DNA of 8,557 bases from Fidelibacterota bacterium (lineage in GTDB: Bacteria; Fidelibacterota; Marinisomatia; SCGC-AAA003-L08; GCA-002704045), in assembly GCA_002704045.1 (NCBI GenBank), contig PAFF01000097.1, positions 1 through 8,557 on the forward strand. The letters are read 5' to 3'. This document shows, one piece after another, positions 1-5,883 of the stretch. Both the position numbers and the translations under genes were made by a program. Position 1 is the first letter of the stretch, and each line of letters starts with the position of its first letter. A model generated the notes under the pieces. That model did not search any database. It was not told the origin of the DNA and saw nothing but the letters and a program-made list of their open reading frames with translations.

Positions 1-1186
1 AAATATAATTTATCATTGTAATTATATCTAGTATATTAATAGAGTAATCATAATTAATATCACCAATATCACTGCATTCATCATCAAATTGACCCCAGAA
101 ATTATTATCAATATCAATACAAGATGGAAATGGTGCACAAAGCCGATTGTAACTCAAATCAAAATCAATGTAATCATTGTAGTTTATTTCAAGATCGCAT
201 ATTGTATATGGTACGTAACCATCAAAATAATTTCCTTCTACTCTAAACCTTTTAAGTTCAGTTAGGTAATTTATTTCAAATGGTATAGGTCCAGACAATT
301 GGCAATATATATACGCTCCACAGTCTAGATCTGTGAGCCTCCCGTCTTCCCATTTTTGAATGCCTAATTCTAAAGGCTCTACGATACCGTTGTTATTACC
401 CAAGAACTGATAAGTAATGTCATCATACATTAAATAACCCCAAAATTCTTCTGAATCAAAATAAGGATTTGGTGAACCACAATATGGTGAACCATTACAA
501 TCTAAATCAATTCCACTTTCATAACTATTATCAATCATTTTTTGAATAATTGAAATATCAATTTCACTAAAACATAATCCATTAATTTCAACGAAACCAT
601 CTTGACAATTCAACTGATTACAATTGGCCTGACACTCATCTATTGATTCAAAAAACAAATCAGAATAGTCTATATCCTCAACGACCCAACCACATCCTGA
701 AAAGTTCTCGCATTCATTACCGTTCCAACCTGATCCTAAAAACATATCACATAATCCAAAATCAATACTGGATAAATCATAGCAATTTTCAATATTAGCA
801 TAACAATCATTATTATTAAAATTAAAATCCTCTTTAAACATAGTAGAATGCAAAATATTTGAATCAATATCTATAAATTCGACAATATTATAATTACAAT
901 AAAAAAACATTTGATAATTAACAATGTTTCCAAAGTGTAAATCTATTGTTATGATATCATCCAATATATAGTATGGACTAGGTGTTGCTCCTGCCTCATC
1001 AATATCTCCAAAAATACCATCAATGCTGTAAATAGAGTATCTTAAATTATTTTGAAATTCATACATTATATTTTCTTCATAACCTACTAAATGCCACCTA
1101 CCCTCAATTTGATTATCAGCAAATGTAATGGAACCAAAAATCAAAACTAAAAAAAAATATGCTTTATATTTGTTTATGAGATTCAT
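1..1186 (-). CDS. Secreted Cys-rich / LRR protein with dockerin-like tail (3' end cut by window)
   Basis: The reading frame is open from ATG at 1186 to the left edge without a stop: 395 codons, C-terminus missing. Residues 1-23 look like a signal peptide (basic start, hydrophobic YFFLVLIFGSITFA, probable cut after A23). A Cys-rich module at about 135-189 (C135, C146, C159, C165, C185, C189, with GWNGNEC, SGCGW and ECQAN) recalls a Kunitz-like fold, but the spacing is not canonical. A stretch with D-C-N-G-S-P-Y-C follows at about 229-240. Residues 284-360 are plant-type leucine-rich repeats (QLSGPIPFEI, then N-Y-F-D-G, then SYNRLCAPFPSC). The end (373-395) is one dockerin-like calcium loop, GDINYDYSINILDI, so probably only a few residues are lost. 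The start is 8 bp after the upstream peptidase stop, so the two are probably co-transcribed. No Shine-Dalgarno is seen. It is probably an exported surface or secreted protein; its substrate is unknown. Confidence 0.85.
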   Translation of the reverse strand, partial: MNLINKYKAYFFLVLIFGSITFADNQIEGRWHLVGYEENIMYEFQNNLRYSIYSIDGIFGDIDEAGATPSPYYILDDIITIDLHFGNIVNYQMFFYCNYNIVEFIDIDSNILHSTMFKEDFNFNNNDCYANIENCYDLSSIDFGLCDMFLGSGWNGNECENFSGCGWVVEDIDYSDLFFESIDECQANCNQLNCQDGFVEINGLCFSEIDISIIQKMIDNSYESGIDLDCNGSPYCGSPNPYFDSEEFWGYLMYDDITYQFLGNNNGIVEPLELGIQKWEDGRLTDLDCGAYIYCQLSGPIPFEINYLTELKRFRVEGNYFDGYVPYTICDLEINYNDYIDFDLSYNRLCAPFPSCIDIDNNFWGQFDDECSDIGDINYDYSINILDIITMINYI

Positions 1187-1194
1187 GTTGAAAA

Positions 1195-2892
1195 TTAATT
1201 TAAAGTATTTGGATCAATACCATCTAACCAATTAGAAATTTCTTGAATTACTTCTTTTAAAGTACCGTCTTCAAATGGAGATTTTAAATTAGCAACATCT
1301 AGTAACTTTGTAAATGGTAGACTACCCCCTTTTCTACATAATCTATAATACTCTTCCCAAGCTATTTTTTTATCTCTGTTAAACTTCATCCAAAATTGGA
1401 ATGCACATGTTTGAGCTAAAGTATAATCTATATAGTAAAATGGCATTTGGTATATGTGAAGTTGTCCTTGCCATATACCACCTTGCTTAGGATAATTCAG
1501 ATCGTCATAATCTCTATCAGGTAAATAAATTTTTTCTAGTTTTAACCACTGCTCTTTTCTTTCTTTGGGAGAAGCATTATAATTTTCATAAACCCAATGT
1601 TGAAAATGATCAACACAAGCTCCATATGGTAAAAATGATAAAGATTTTGCCATATGAAGATATTTAAATCTATCAGTTTCTTCTTTGAAAAATTTATCCA
1701 TCCAAGGCCAAGTTATAAATTCCATGCTCATAGAATGGATTTCACATGCCTCTAAAGTTGGCCAATGATATTCTTGCAACGGTTGCATCCTTGATGAAAA
1801 AACTTGAAATGCATGACCTGCTTCATGTGTTAATACTGTAACATCGTGGTCTGTTCCATTAAAATTTGCAAAAATAAAGGGGCGTTCATACATTGGAAAT
1901 GCAGTGCAAAAACCACCTCCACGCTTACCCTTTCTATTTTCTAAATCCATTAATTCTTCATTAACCATCATATCAAAAAAAACACCAGTCTCAGTTGATA
2001 ATTCTTTATACATTTTTTGAGCCTCAGATACTAGATGCTTCAGGGTACCTTTAGGCTTTGGATCGCCTTCTTTGAAATTTATTGAATCGTAAAAATAAAG
2101 ATTATCTAAGTTTAATATTTTTTTTCTTTGATTATGTAGTTTTGTAGCAATTGGTACTACATAATCAACAATTTGTTTCCTATAATTTGCTACATCATCC
2201 GAATCGTAATCAGTCCTACTTAATTTGTTATACCCAAGTTCTACATAATTTTCATAGCCCAACTTATGTGCTATTTTAGTCCTAACTTTAATTAAATCAT
2301 CATATATCTTATCTAGTTTGTTAGAATTTTGTTCAAAAAATTTAAATCTAGCTTCATATGATTTTTTTCTAATTTGCCTACTAGGGTCAGTATGAAATAA
2401 CCCTAAACCTGTCAAATTGTAAGTCTCACCATCAAAATTAATTTTAGCTGATGCTATTAATTCAGAATATTTATTACATAAATCAGATTCTTTTCTCAAT
2501 AAATCTTTAATTTTTGAATCAAATGTTTTCTTTTCTACTTCTTTTAAATTAAAAATATGATCCCCATATTTTGCTTCTAGTTTTTTTCTAAATGGAGATT
2601 GTAAAAGAGCGTCTGCATATTGTATACTGATTTCTTTAAGATCAGGATCTATATTGTCATAGTATTCATTTTCTTGTTTATTTTTTTCAGAAAAAGTATT
2701 TCTACTATACTCAAGACTTGCAATTGAAGCATATGTTGACCACTCAGCTATTATTTTTTCTAAATCTTTAATCAGATTTATTTGCTCTTCAACTGAATTA
2801 ACTGAATTAAACTGTTTTAAAATATTTTTTGATTTTTTTTTGAAAGTATCTAAATCAATTCTTTCATATTTGTATTGACTATATTTTAACAT
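1195..2892 (-). CDS. M3-family oligoendopeptidase (PepF-like zinc metallopeptidase)
   Basis: A 565-residue cytoplasmic zinc endopeptidase expected to cut short peptides. The gluzincin motif HEAGH lies at residues 356-360 (H356 and H360 as zinc ligands, E357 as catalytic base). The third ligand is most likely E384 in EACEIHSMS, 28 residues after H356, as in the M3 family. The C-terminal part has the Tyr-rich stretch QMPFYYIDYTLAQ typical of the family's substrate-binding region. Length and motifs fit the M3 'not-PepF' oligoendopeptidase clade better than thimet oligopeptidase. No signal peptide is seen. The ATG is supported by AAAGGA four bases upstream. The gene follows the small selenoprotein gene by 108 bp and precedes the secreted dockerin-like gene by 8 bp. 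All catalytic residues are present, so it should be active. Confidence 0.95.
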   Translation of the reverse strand: MLKYSQYKYERIDLDTFKKKSKNILKQFNSVNSVEEQINLIKDLEKIIAEWSTYASIASLEYSRNTFSEKNKQENEYYDNIDPDLKEISIQYADALLQSPFRKKLEAKYGDHIFNLKEVEKKTFDSKIKDLLRKESDLCNKYSELIASAKINFDGETYNLTGLGLFHTDPSRQIRKKSYEARFKFFEQNSNKLDKIYDDLIKVRTKIAHKLGYENYVELGYNKLSRTDYDSDDVANYRKQIVDYVVPIATKLHNQRKKILNLDNLYFYDSINFKEGDPKPKGTLKHLVSEAQKMYKELSTETGVFFDMMVNEELMDLENRKGKRGGGFCTAFPMYERPFIFANFNGTDHDVTVLTHEAGHAFQVFSSRMQPLQEYHWPTLEACEIHSMSMEFITWPWMDKFFKEETDRFKYLHMAKSLSFLPYGACVDHFQHWVYENYNASPKERKEQWLKLEKIYLPDRDYDDLNYPKQGGIWQGQLHIYQMPFYYIDYTLAQTCAFQFWMKFNRDKKIAWEEYYRLCRKGGSLPFTKLLDVANLKSPFEDGTLKEVIQEISNWLDGIDPNTLN

Positions 2893-2896
2893 TTTT

Positions 2897-2902
2897 TCCT
2901 TT
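2897..2902 (-). promoter_or_regulatory. Shine-Dalgarno site of the M3 peptidase gene
   Basis: AAAGGA lies four bases before the ATG at 2892 and fixes that start. Most other genes in the window lack such a site, so this one may mark more independent translation after the 108-bp gap. Confidence 0.6.
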
Positions 2903-2979
2903 TTGAATGAAATTGGAGCTAAGAAATAAAATTGATTATTTCATTTAGATATAGCATTAGGATTCAATGAAGTGATATA

Positions 2980-2998
2980 TTTTAATAAACTATTAAAA
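2980..2998 (-). promoter_or_regulatory. Candidate bacterial SECIS hairpin for the small selenoprotein
   Basis: The transcript reads UUUUAAUA-GUU-UAUUAAAA, a perfect 8-bp stem with a three-base loop starting with G. The loop G (position 2990) is the 26th base after the UGA at 3018-3016. Bacterial SECIS elements are hairpins just downstream of UGA with a G at the start of the loop. The hairpin lies past the UAA, which is possible because the UGA is only five codons from the end. The stem is AT-only, so it is weak and could arise by chance in such DNA. Confidence 0.4.
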
Positions 2999-3000
2999 AT

Positions 3001-3225
3001 TTAGCAGCAGCCTCCTCAGCCACTACTTTCTTTAACACCAATTTGCTCAATGTTAAGATTATTTAATGTTGAATTGTATTTTTCACTCAACCATCCAGAT
3101 ACATCAAAAAAATTCCAGTTTTGAGTTGCCCACTGCAATTCTAAAGAAACTGGTAATTTATCAGAATTCTCATTCCATTTAATATTTATAATTTTTAAAA
3201 TAGGGAATTTATCTTTATTTTTCAT
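3001..3225 (-). CDS. Small selenoprotein with C-terminal S-G-U-G-G-C-C
   Basis: I do not recognise a named family. Read to the UGA it is 69 residues. Read through UGA as selenocysteine it is 74 residues ending G69-U70-G71-G72-C73-C74, then UAA. The codons after UGA (GGA GGC TGC TGC) are GC-rich and encode a Gly/Cys redox- or metal-type tail, unlike random 3' DNA in this AT-rich genome. The body is soluble, with no signal peptide or membrane segment, and has a KIINIKWNE strand and a SGWLSEKY segment, suggesting a small alpha/beta fold. It starts 8 bp after the MerC-type gene stop, so the two are almost certainly co-transcribed. A thiol/selenol or metal-handling role is inferred from the tail and neighbour only. 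The alternative is a 69-residue protein ending at UGA. Confidence 0.75.
3016..3018 (-). other. In-frame UGA, proposed selenocysteine codon (U70)
   Basis: UGA lies between GGC (Gly69) and GGA GGC TGC TGC TAA. Every other gene here ends in UAA or UAG, so UGA as a stop would be the exception. A G-loop hairpin begins 17 bases after it. Confidence 0.7.
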
Positions 3226-3233
3226 ACTTTAAT

Positions 3234-3638
3234 TTAACAACAGTTATTATCATCACATCTACAAAATTTTAAATTATATAAATGGAAACCGATTAAAGCA
3301 AAAGAGGGAATGAACTTGATATTGTTAGACAAATAAAACCATTGAAAAATATTTGTATTCAATATAACAAAGGTTAAACCTAACCAGCTTGTCCATAACG
3401 CATATTTTATCCAAATTACATTAGACATTTTAGTGGAATAAAAAACAGCGAAAAGCGATATAAATATAAATAAGTAATCAAACCATTGATACCATACAGG
3501 CGCGGCACTACAACAAGTTTGCGAACAACTGGTGGCTGTAGCTAAAAAAAGAAATGGAGTTGCAATACAATGTACCATGCAAAGAGCACTAGAAAGCATA
3601 CCCCAAGAATCAGATTTTTGAAATGAAATATATAGCAT
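3234..3638 (-). CDS. MerC-domain integral membrane protein
   Basis: A 134-residue protein with four predicted membrane segments (about 11-35, 50-68, 75-100, 105-123). The first segment carries the MerC signature C20-M-V-H-C24-I-A-T-P-F. A periplasmic or loop cluster, C38 and C42-C43, follows, and the end is very Cys-rich (C126, C128, C133, C134). MerC proteins were first described as inner-membrane mercuric ion importers. The Bacteroidota-type homologues beside Fur-family regulators are more likely involved in general metal uptake or homeostasis. It is divergent from a Fur-family gene and 8 bp upstream of the small selenoprotein gene. No other mer gene (merA, merT, merP) is present, so mercury resistance should not be assumed. 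Confidence 0.88.
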   Translation of the reverse strand: MLYISFQKSDSWGMLSSALCMVHCIATPFLFLATATSCSQTCCSAAPVWYQWFDYLFIFISLFAVFYSTKMSNVIWIKYALWTSWLGLTFVILNTNIFQWFYLSNNIKFIPSFALIGFHLYNLKFCRCDDNNCC

Positions 3639-3677
3639 TTTACTTTTTTTTTTAATAATTTATTTATCGCACTAAAA

Positions 3678-3697
3678 CAAAATTAATGAATTATAAT
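3678..3697. promoter_or_regulatory. Possible divergent promoter elements (merC-type gene / fur)
   Basis: Within the 93-bp divergent intergenic stretch, the minus strand has TAATTTTG (3685-3678), which fits the Bacteroidota -7 element TAnnTTTG, with GTTG about 21 bases upstream. The palindromic ATTATAAT at 3690-3697 supplies a TATAAT on both strands. On the minus strand that TATAAT has TTGCAA 19 bases upstream. Either arrangement would place the inverted-repeat operator over the merC-side promoter. The choice between them is uncertain. Confidence 0.35.
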
Positions 3698-3701
3698 TAA
3701 G

Positions 3702-3722
3702 TAATGCAACCAAATTGCAATA
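3702..3722. promoter_or_regulatory. Inverted-repeat operator, probable Fur-family binding site
   Basis: TGCAA (3705-3709) and TTGCA (3715-3719) form a perfect inverted repeat around CCAAA, and outer TA (3702-3703) pairs with TA (3721-3722) with one mismatch between. It ends 9 bp before the fur ATG and lies 64 bp upstream of the merC-type start, where it could control both. Its size and dyad symmetry suit a Fur/Zur-type dimer. The TGCAA-N5-TTGCA form is not the classical E. coli Fur box; I recall similar boxes for Zur-like regulators in Bacteroidota but cannot verify it here. Confidence 0.55.
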
Positions 3723-3731
3723 ATTTTTGAT

Positions 3732-4112
3732 ATGAGTATCATACGTAAAACAAAACCAGTTCAACTTATTTTAAAGCAATTTAACAATAAAGGAGATGCT
3801 ATATCGGCAATTGAATTAATTGAAAAATTCAAAAAAAATATGGATAAAACTACTGTTTATCGTATTTTGGATAGATTAGAAGATGCTGAAATAATTCATT
3901 CATTTATTGATCAAGATGGTTTAAAAAGATATGCAAAAGATAATAAGAAGATACATTCAAATAATGATCTAAAACATCATCCGCATTTTTTGTGCGAAGA
4001 TTGTGGAATATCGTCTTGCTTACCAGTAACTATATCAATTCCATCGATACCTGACTATACAATAAAACGAGCTGAACATCTCTTCACTGGCATATGTAAA
4101 GATTGCGTTTAA
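3732..4112 (+). CDS. Fur-family metal-dependent transcriptional regulator (Fur/Zur type)
   Basis: A 126-residue DNA-binding repressor. The N-terminal winged helix spans about 5-68, with recognition helix KTTVYRILDRLEDAEII at 39-55. The dimerisation and metal-binding part has HHPHFLCEDCG (82-92), giving H82, H83, H85 and the CxxC pair C88/C91. A second CxxC pair, C122/C125, sits at the end; together these form the structural zinc site of the family. It is the only plus-strand gene, divergent from merC and convergent with adenosine deaminase. An inverted repeat just before its ATG suggests autoregulation and control of the merC-type gene and small selenoprotein. The metal (zinc, iron or other) cannot be decided from sequence; the MerC neighbour slightly favours a zinc-type regulator. 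No Shine-Dalgarno is seen. Confidence 0.9.
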   Translation: MSIIRKTKPVQLILKQFNNKGDAISAIELIEKFKKNMDKTTVYRILDRLEDAEIIHSFIDQDGLKRYAKDNKKIHSNNDLKHHPHFLCEDCGISSCLPVTISIPSIPDYTIKRAEHLFTGICKDCV

Positions 4113-4137
4113 TGATAATTAATCAATATCATTTAAC
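4107..4137. terminator. Bidirectional terminator-like hairpin between fur and add
   Basis: GTTTAATGATA (4107-4117) and TATCATTTAAC (4127-4137) pair over 10 of 11 positions around a nine-base loop. The dyad covers the 20-bp gap between two converging genes and includes the end of both stop regions. It is AT-rich without a GC core, so its strength as an intrinsic terminator is doubtful, but position and symmetry suit one. Confidence 0.45.
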
Positions 4138-5173
4138 AAAAACTAAATTCAGAATCTAATTCCTCTACAATTTGGTCTACTAATGCAACTCTTTTTTGAT
4201 GCGGCAAAAATGCGCTCTTAAAACCATTTACTATAATTGTTTTAATATCATTTTTTTCTAAGTTAAAATTATCAATAGCAATCTGATATTCGTTAGATAA
4301 ATTCGTTTTAGAAATTAAACGATTATCAGTATTTAATGTTACTCTGACTTTTTGCTTTATATATTTTAAAAATGGATGTTTTTGTATAGTTTTGACGGTG
4401 TTAGTGTTTAAATTTGAAGTTAAACAAATTTCCAATGGAATTCTATGATCGTTAATATAGTTTAATAAGTCATTATCTTGATAAACTCTAGTACCGTGAC
4501 CAATTCTTTTAGCTCCACAAATATGAAGAGCCTCATGTATACTTTTGGGACCGAAAGCCTCTCCTGCGTGAATAGTAGAATTAATATTATTATTTAAAAT
4601 TAAATAAAATGCCTCCCTATGCTCTTTCGCTGGAAAATTTTCTTCAGCTCCAGCCAAATCAAAACCTACAACTCCTTTATTTTTATATTGTGTTGATAAT
4701 TTTGCAAGTTCTAATGATTTCTCAGGTGAAATATGCCTGATACCACAAACTATTATTCCAGTCAAAATTCTACATTCATTATATGCATTCTTTAGACCTT
4801 TTTTTACTGCTTCGATAGTCTCTGATAATTTCATTCCAAATTTAGTATGTAAAACAGGCGAAAATCTCACTTCTAAATACCTTACACCATCATTATGACA
4901 GTCTATAGCTAATTCATATGCGGCTCTTTGAAGACTTGAAGGAGTTTGTAAAACTGATAATGTAATTTCAAATTTTTTTATGTATTCTTTTAGTGTAATT
5001 GATTCATTTCCTACTGAAACAATTTTCAATAATTCACTTTCGTTTTTTGAGGGTAAATCTATTTTTTGCTTTTTAGCTAAATCAATAATAGTTTTGACTC
5101 TCAAAGAACCGTCTAAATGACAATGCAATTCTGCTTTAGGAATTTTTTGTATAATTTCAGGTGTCAATTTCAT
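4133..5173 (-). CDS. add: Adenosine deaminase
   Basis: A 346-residue cytoplasmic zinc TIM-barrel enzyme that hydrolyses adenosine (and deoxyadenosine) to inosine and ammonia in purine salvage. Visible active-site motifs, in order: ELHCHLDGSLR with zinc ligands H17 and H19; HAGE with ligand H202 and catalytic E205; RIGHGTR with H226; LNTDNR with zinc ligand D283. The residue after D283 is Asn (N284), where mammalian enzymes have a second Asp; this TDN form occurs in many bacterial members. Length is normal for the family and no residue essential for zinc binding is missing. It is last in the right-hand run, 32 bp after the selenoprotein P-like gene, and converges with fur. A purine role does not obviously fit the redox neighbours, so operon membership may be by position only. 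Confidence 0.93.
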   Translation of the reverse strand: MKLTPEIIQKIPKAELHCHLDGSLRVKTIIDLAKKQKIDLPSKNESELLKIVSVGNESITLKEYIKKFEITLSVLQTPSSLQRAAYELAIDCHNDGVRYLEVRFSPVLHTKFGMKLSETIEAVKKGLKNAYNECRILTGIIVCGIRHISPEKSLELAKLSTQYKNKGVVGFDLAGAEENFPAKEHREAFYLILNNNINSTIHAGEAFGPKSIHEALHICGAKRIGHGTRVYQDNDLLNYINDHRIPLEICLTSNLNTNTVKTIQKHPFLKYIKQKVRVTLNTDNRLISKTNLSNEYQIAIDNFNLEKNDIKTIIVNGFKSAFLPHQKRVALVDQIVEELDSEFSFC

Positions 5174-5205
5174 AAATATTGTTTTTTGAAGTATGAATGA
5201 TATTT

Positions 5206-5865
5206 CTAAAAAATTATATTCATAAGTTCAATAATATCTAAAATGTCAACTGATGAATCATAATTGAGATCAGCTGTATTATCAAATTCATTATTAAGAA
5301 TAATATTAACTAATATTATTATATCTTGAACATTTATTAGACTATCATCATTAATATCACCAATATTAGTTTGTTGATAATTTTCTTCAAGTATACTCCT
5401 AATATAATTTTTTTGAGAATCTCCTAAACTAGTCACATCTAAGTGAGCTAAATAATTTCCCTGATAATCTAAAATAACTAAACCATGAGACTGATAATAT
5501 GGCTCAAATTGTTGTCGTATTGGTAAATCAGGATATGAATCCATCACAAGTGGTAAATCTGAACTTGCACAAAAATTATCGTTAAAAGAGCTTATATTTG
5601 TTTGACCAACAGCAATTATAACAATATTTTCATAACCGTCATTATTTTTTAATTCATTTTGAAAATTGGACAACTGTCCAAATACAGCTGTTCAGCCAGC
5701 TCATCCTTGTGTTGCGAAGTAATGCATTGTAATATAATCCAGATACTCAGGCTCCCAAACATTACTTTCGAATGTAGGAGAAGTAGTATTATAATCTAAA
5801 AGAGAATAATTATAACTACACAGTGCTATTTGAATTATAAACGAAATAACTAATATATTTTTCAT
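5206..5865 (-). CDS. Secreted selenoprotein P-like thioredoxin-fold protein with U-x-x-U motif and dockerin-like tail
   Basis: Two in-frame UGA codons interrupt a frame otherwise open from ATG 5865 to UAG 5206: 219 residues if both are selenocysteine. Residues 1-20 look like a signal peptide (hydrophobic ILVISFIIQIAL). Strand YITMHYFA (44-51) leads into T-Q-G-U55-A-G-U58-T-A, placed like a thioredoxin CxxC. What follows resembles the animal selenoprotein P N-terminal domain as I recall it: an L..L...L helix, GYENIVIIAVGQTNISS (cf. GYSNISYIVVN...ISS), then GLVILDYQGNYLAHL (cf. DDFLIYDRCGRLVYHL). Residues 169-219 are two dockerin-like calcium loops, GDINDDSLINVQD and DLNYDSSVDILD. A hairpin 3' of the UGAs fits a SECIS. 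The gene is 18 bp after selO and 32 bp before add. It is likely an extracytoplasmic oxidoreductase. The TTG at 5673 is a poor alternative start, since it loses the signal peptide and active site. Confidence 0.88.
5666..5681 (-). promoter_or_regulatory. Candidate bacterial SECIS hairpin serving two UGA codons
   Basis: The transcript has UUGGAC-AGUU-GUCCAA, a perfect 6-bp stem with GC pairs and a tetraloop whose second base is G. The loop G is 18 bases after the second UGA and 27 bases after the first, both in the usual range for bacterial SECIS elements. It lies inside the coding sequence (codons for F-G-Q-L-S-N), as is normal for bacterial selenoprotein genes. Confidence 0.75.
5692..5703 (-). 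other. Two in-frame UGA codons, proposed selenocysteines U55 and U58
   Basis: The mRNA reads UGA GCU GGC UGA, giving U-A-G-U. The first UGA is 5703-5701 and the second 5694-5692. They take the positions of the two cysteines in a thioredoxin-type CxxC active site. Protein-coding signals continue on both sides: a signal peptide before, a conserved domain after. Confidence 0.85.
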
Positions 5866-5883
5866 AACTTAATTTAGTAATAT

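Noticed and set aside
732..784. A true Kunitz protease inhibitor domain
   Set aside because: Six cysteines and local motifs are reminiscent, but the spacing differs from the canonical 8-15-7-12-3 pattern, so it is reported only as Kunitz-like.
3234..3638. A mercury resistance operon
   Set aside because: Only a MerC-type protein and a Fur-family regulator are present; there is no merA, merT, merP or MerR-family gene.
5206..5673. A shorter 155-residue gene starting at TTG 5673
   Set aside because: It starts inside the hairpin stem and in the middle of a domain, and it lacks a signal peptide although the dockerin-like tail implies export. The same frame continues upstream through two UGAs to an ATG with a signal peptide.
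5674..5865. Pseudogene or nonsense mutation explanation for the UGAs
   Set aside because: Two UGAs fall exactly at CxxC-equivalent positions, the frame is otherwise intact, and a well-placed hairpin is present. Random decay would not choose these sites.
3001..5865. Alternative genetic code with UGA as Trp or Gly
   Set aside because: The other genes use UGG for Trp and normal Gly codons, with no in-frame UGA over about 2,400 codons.
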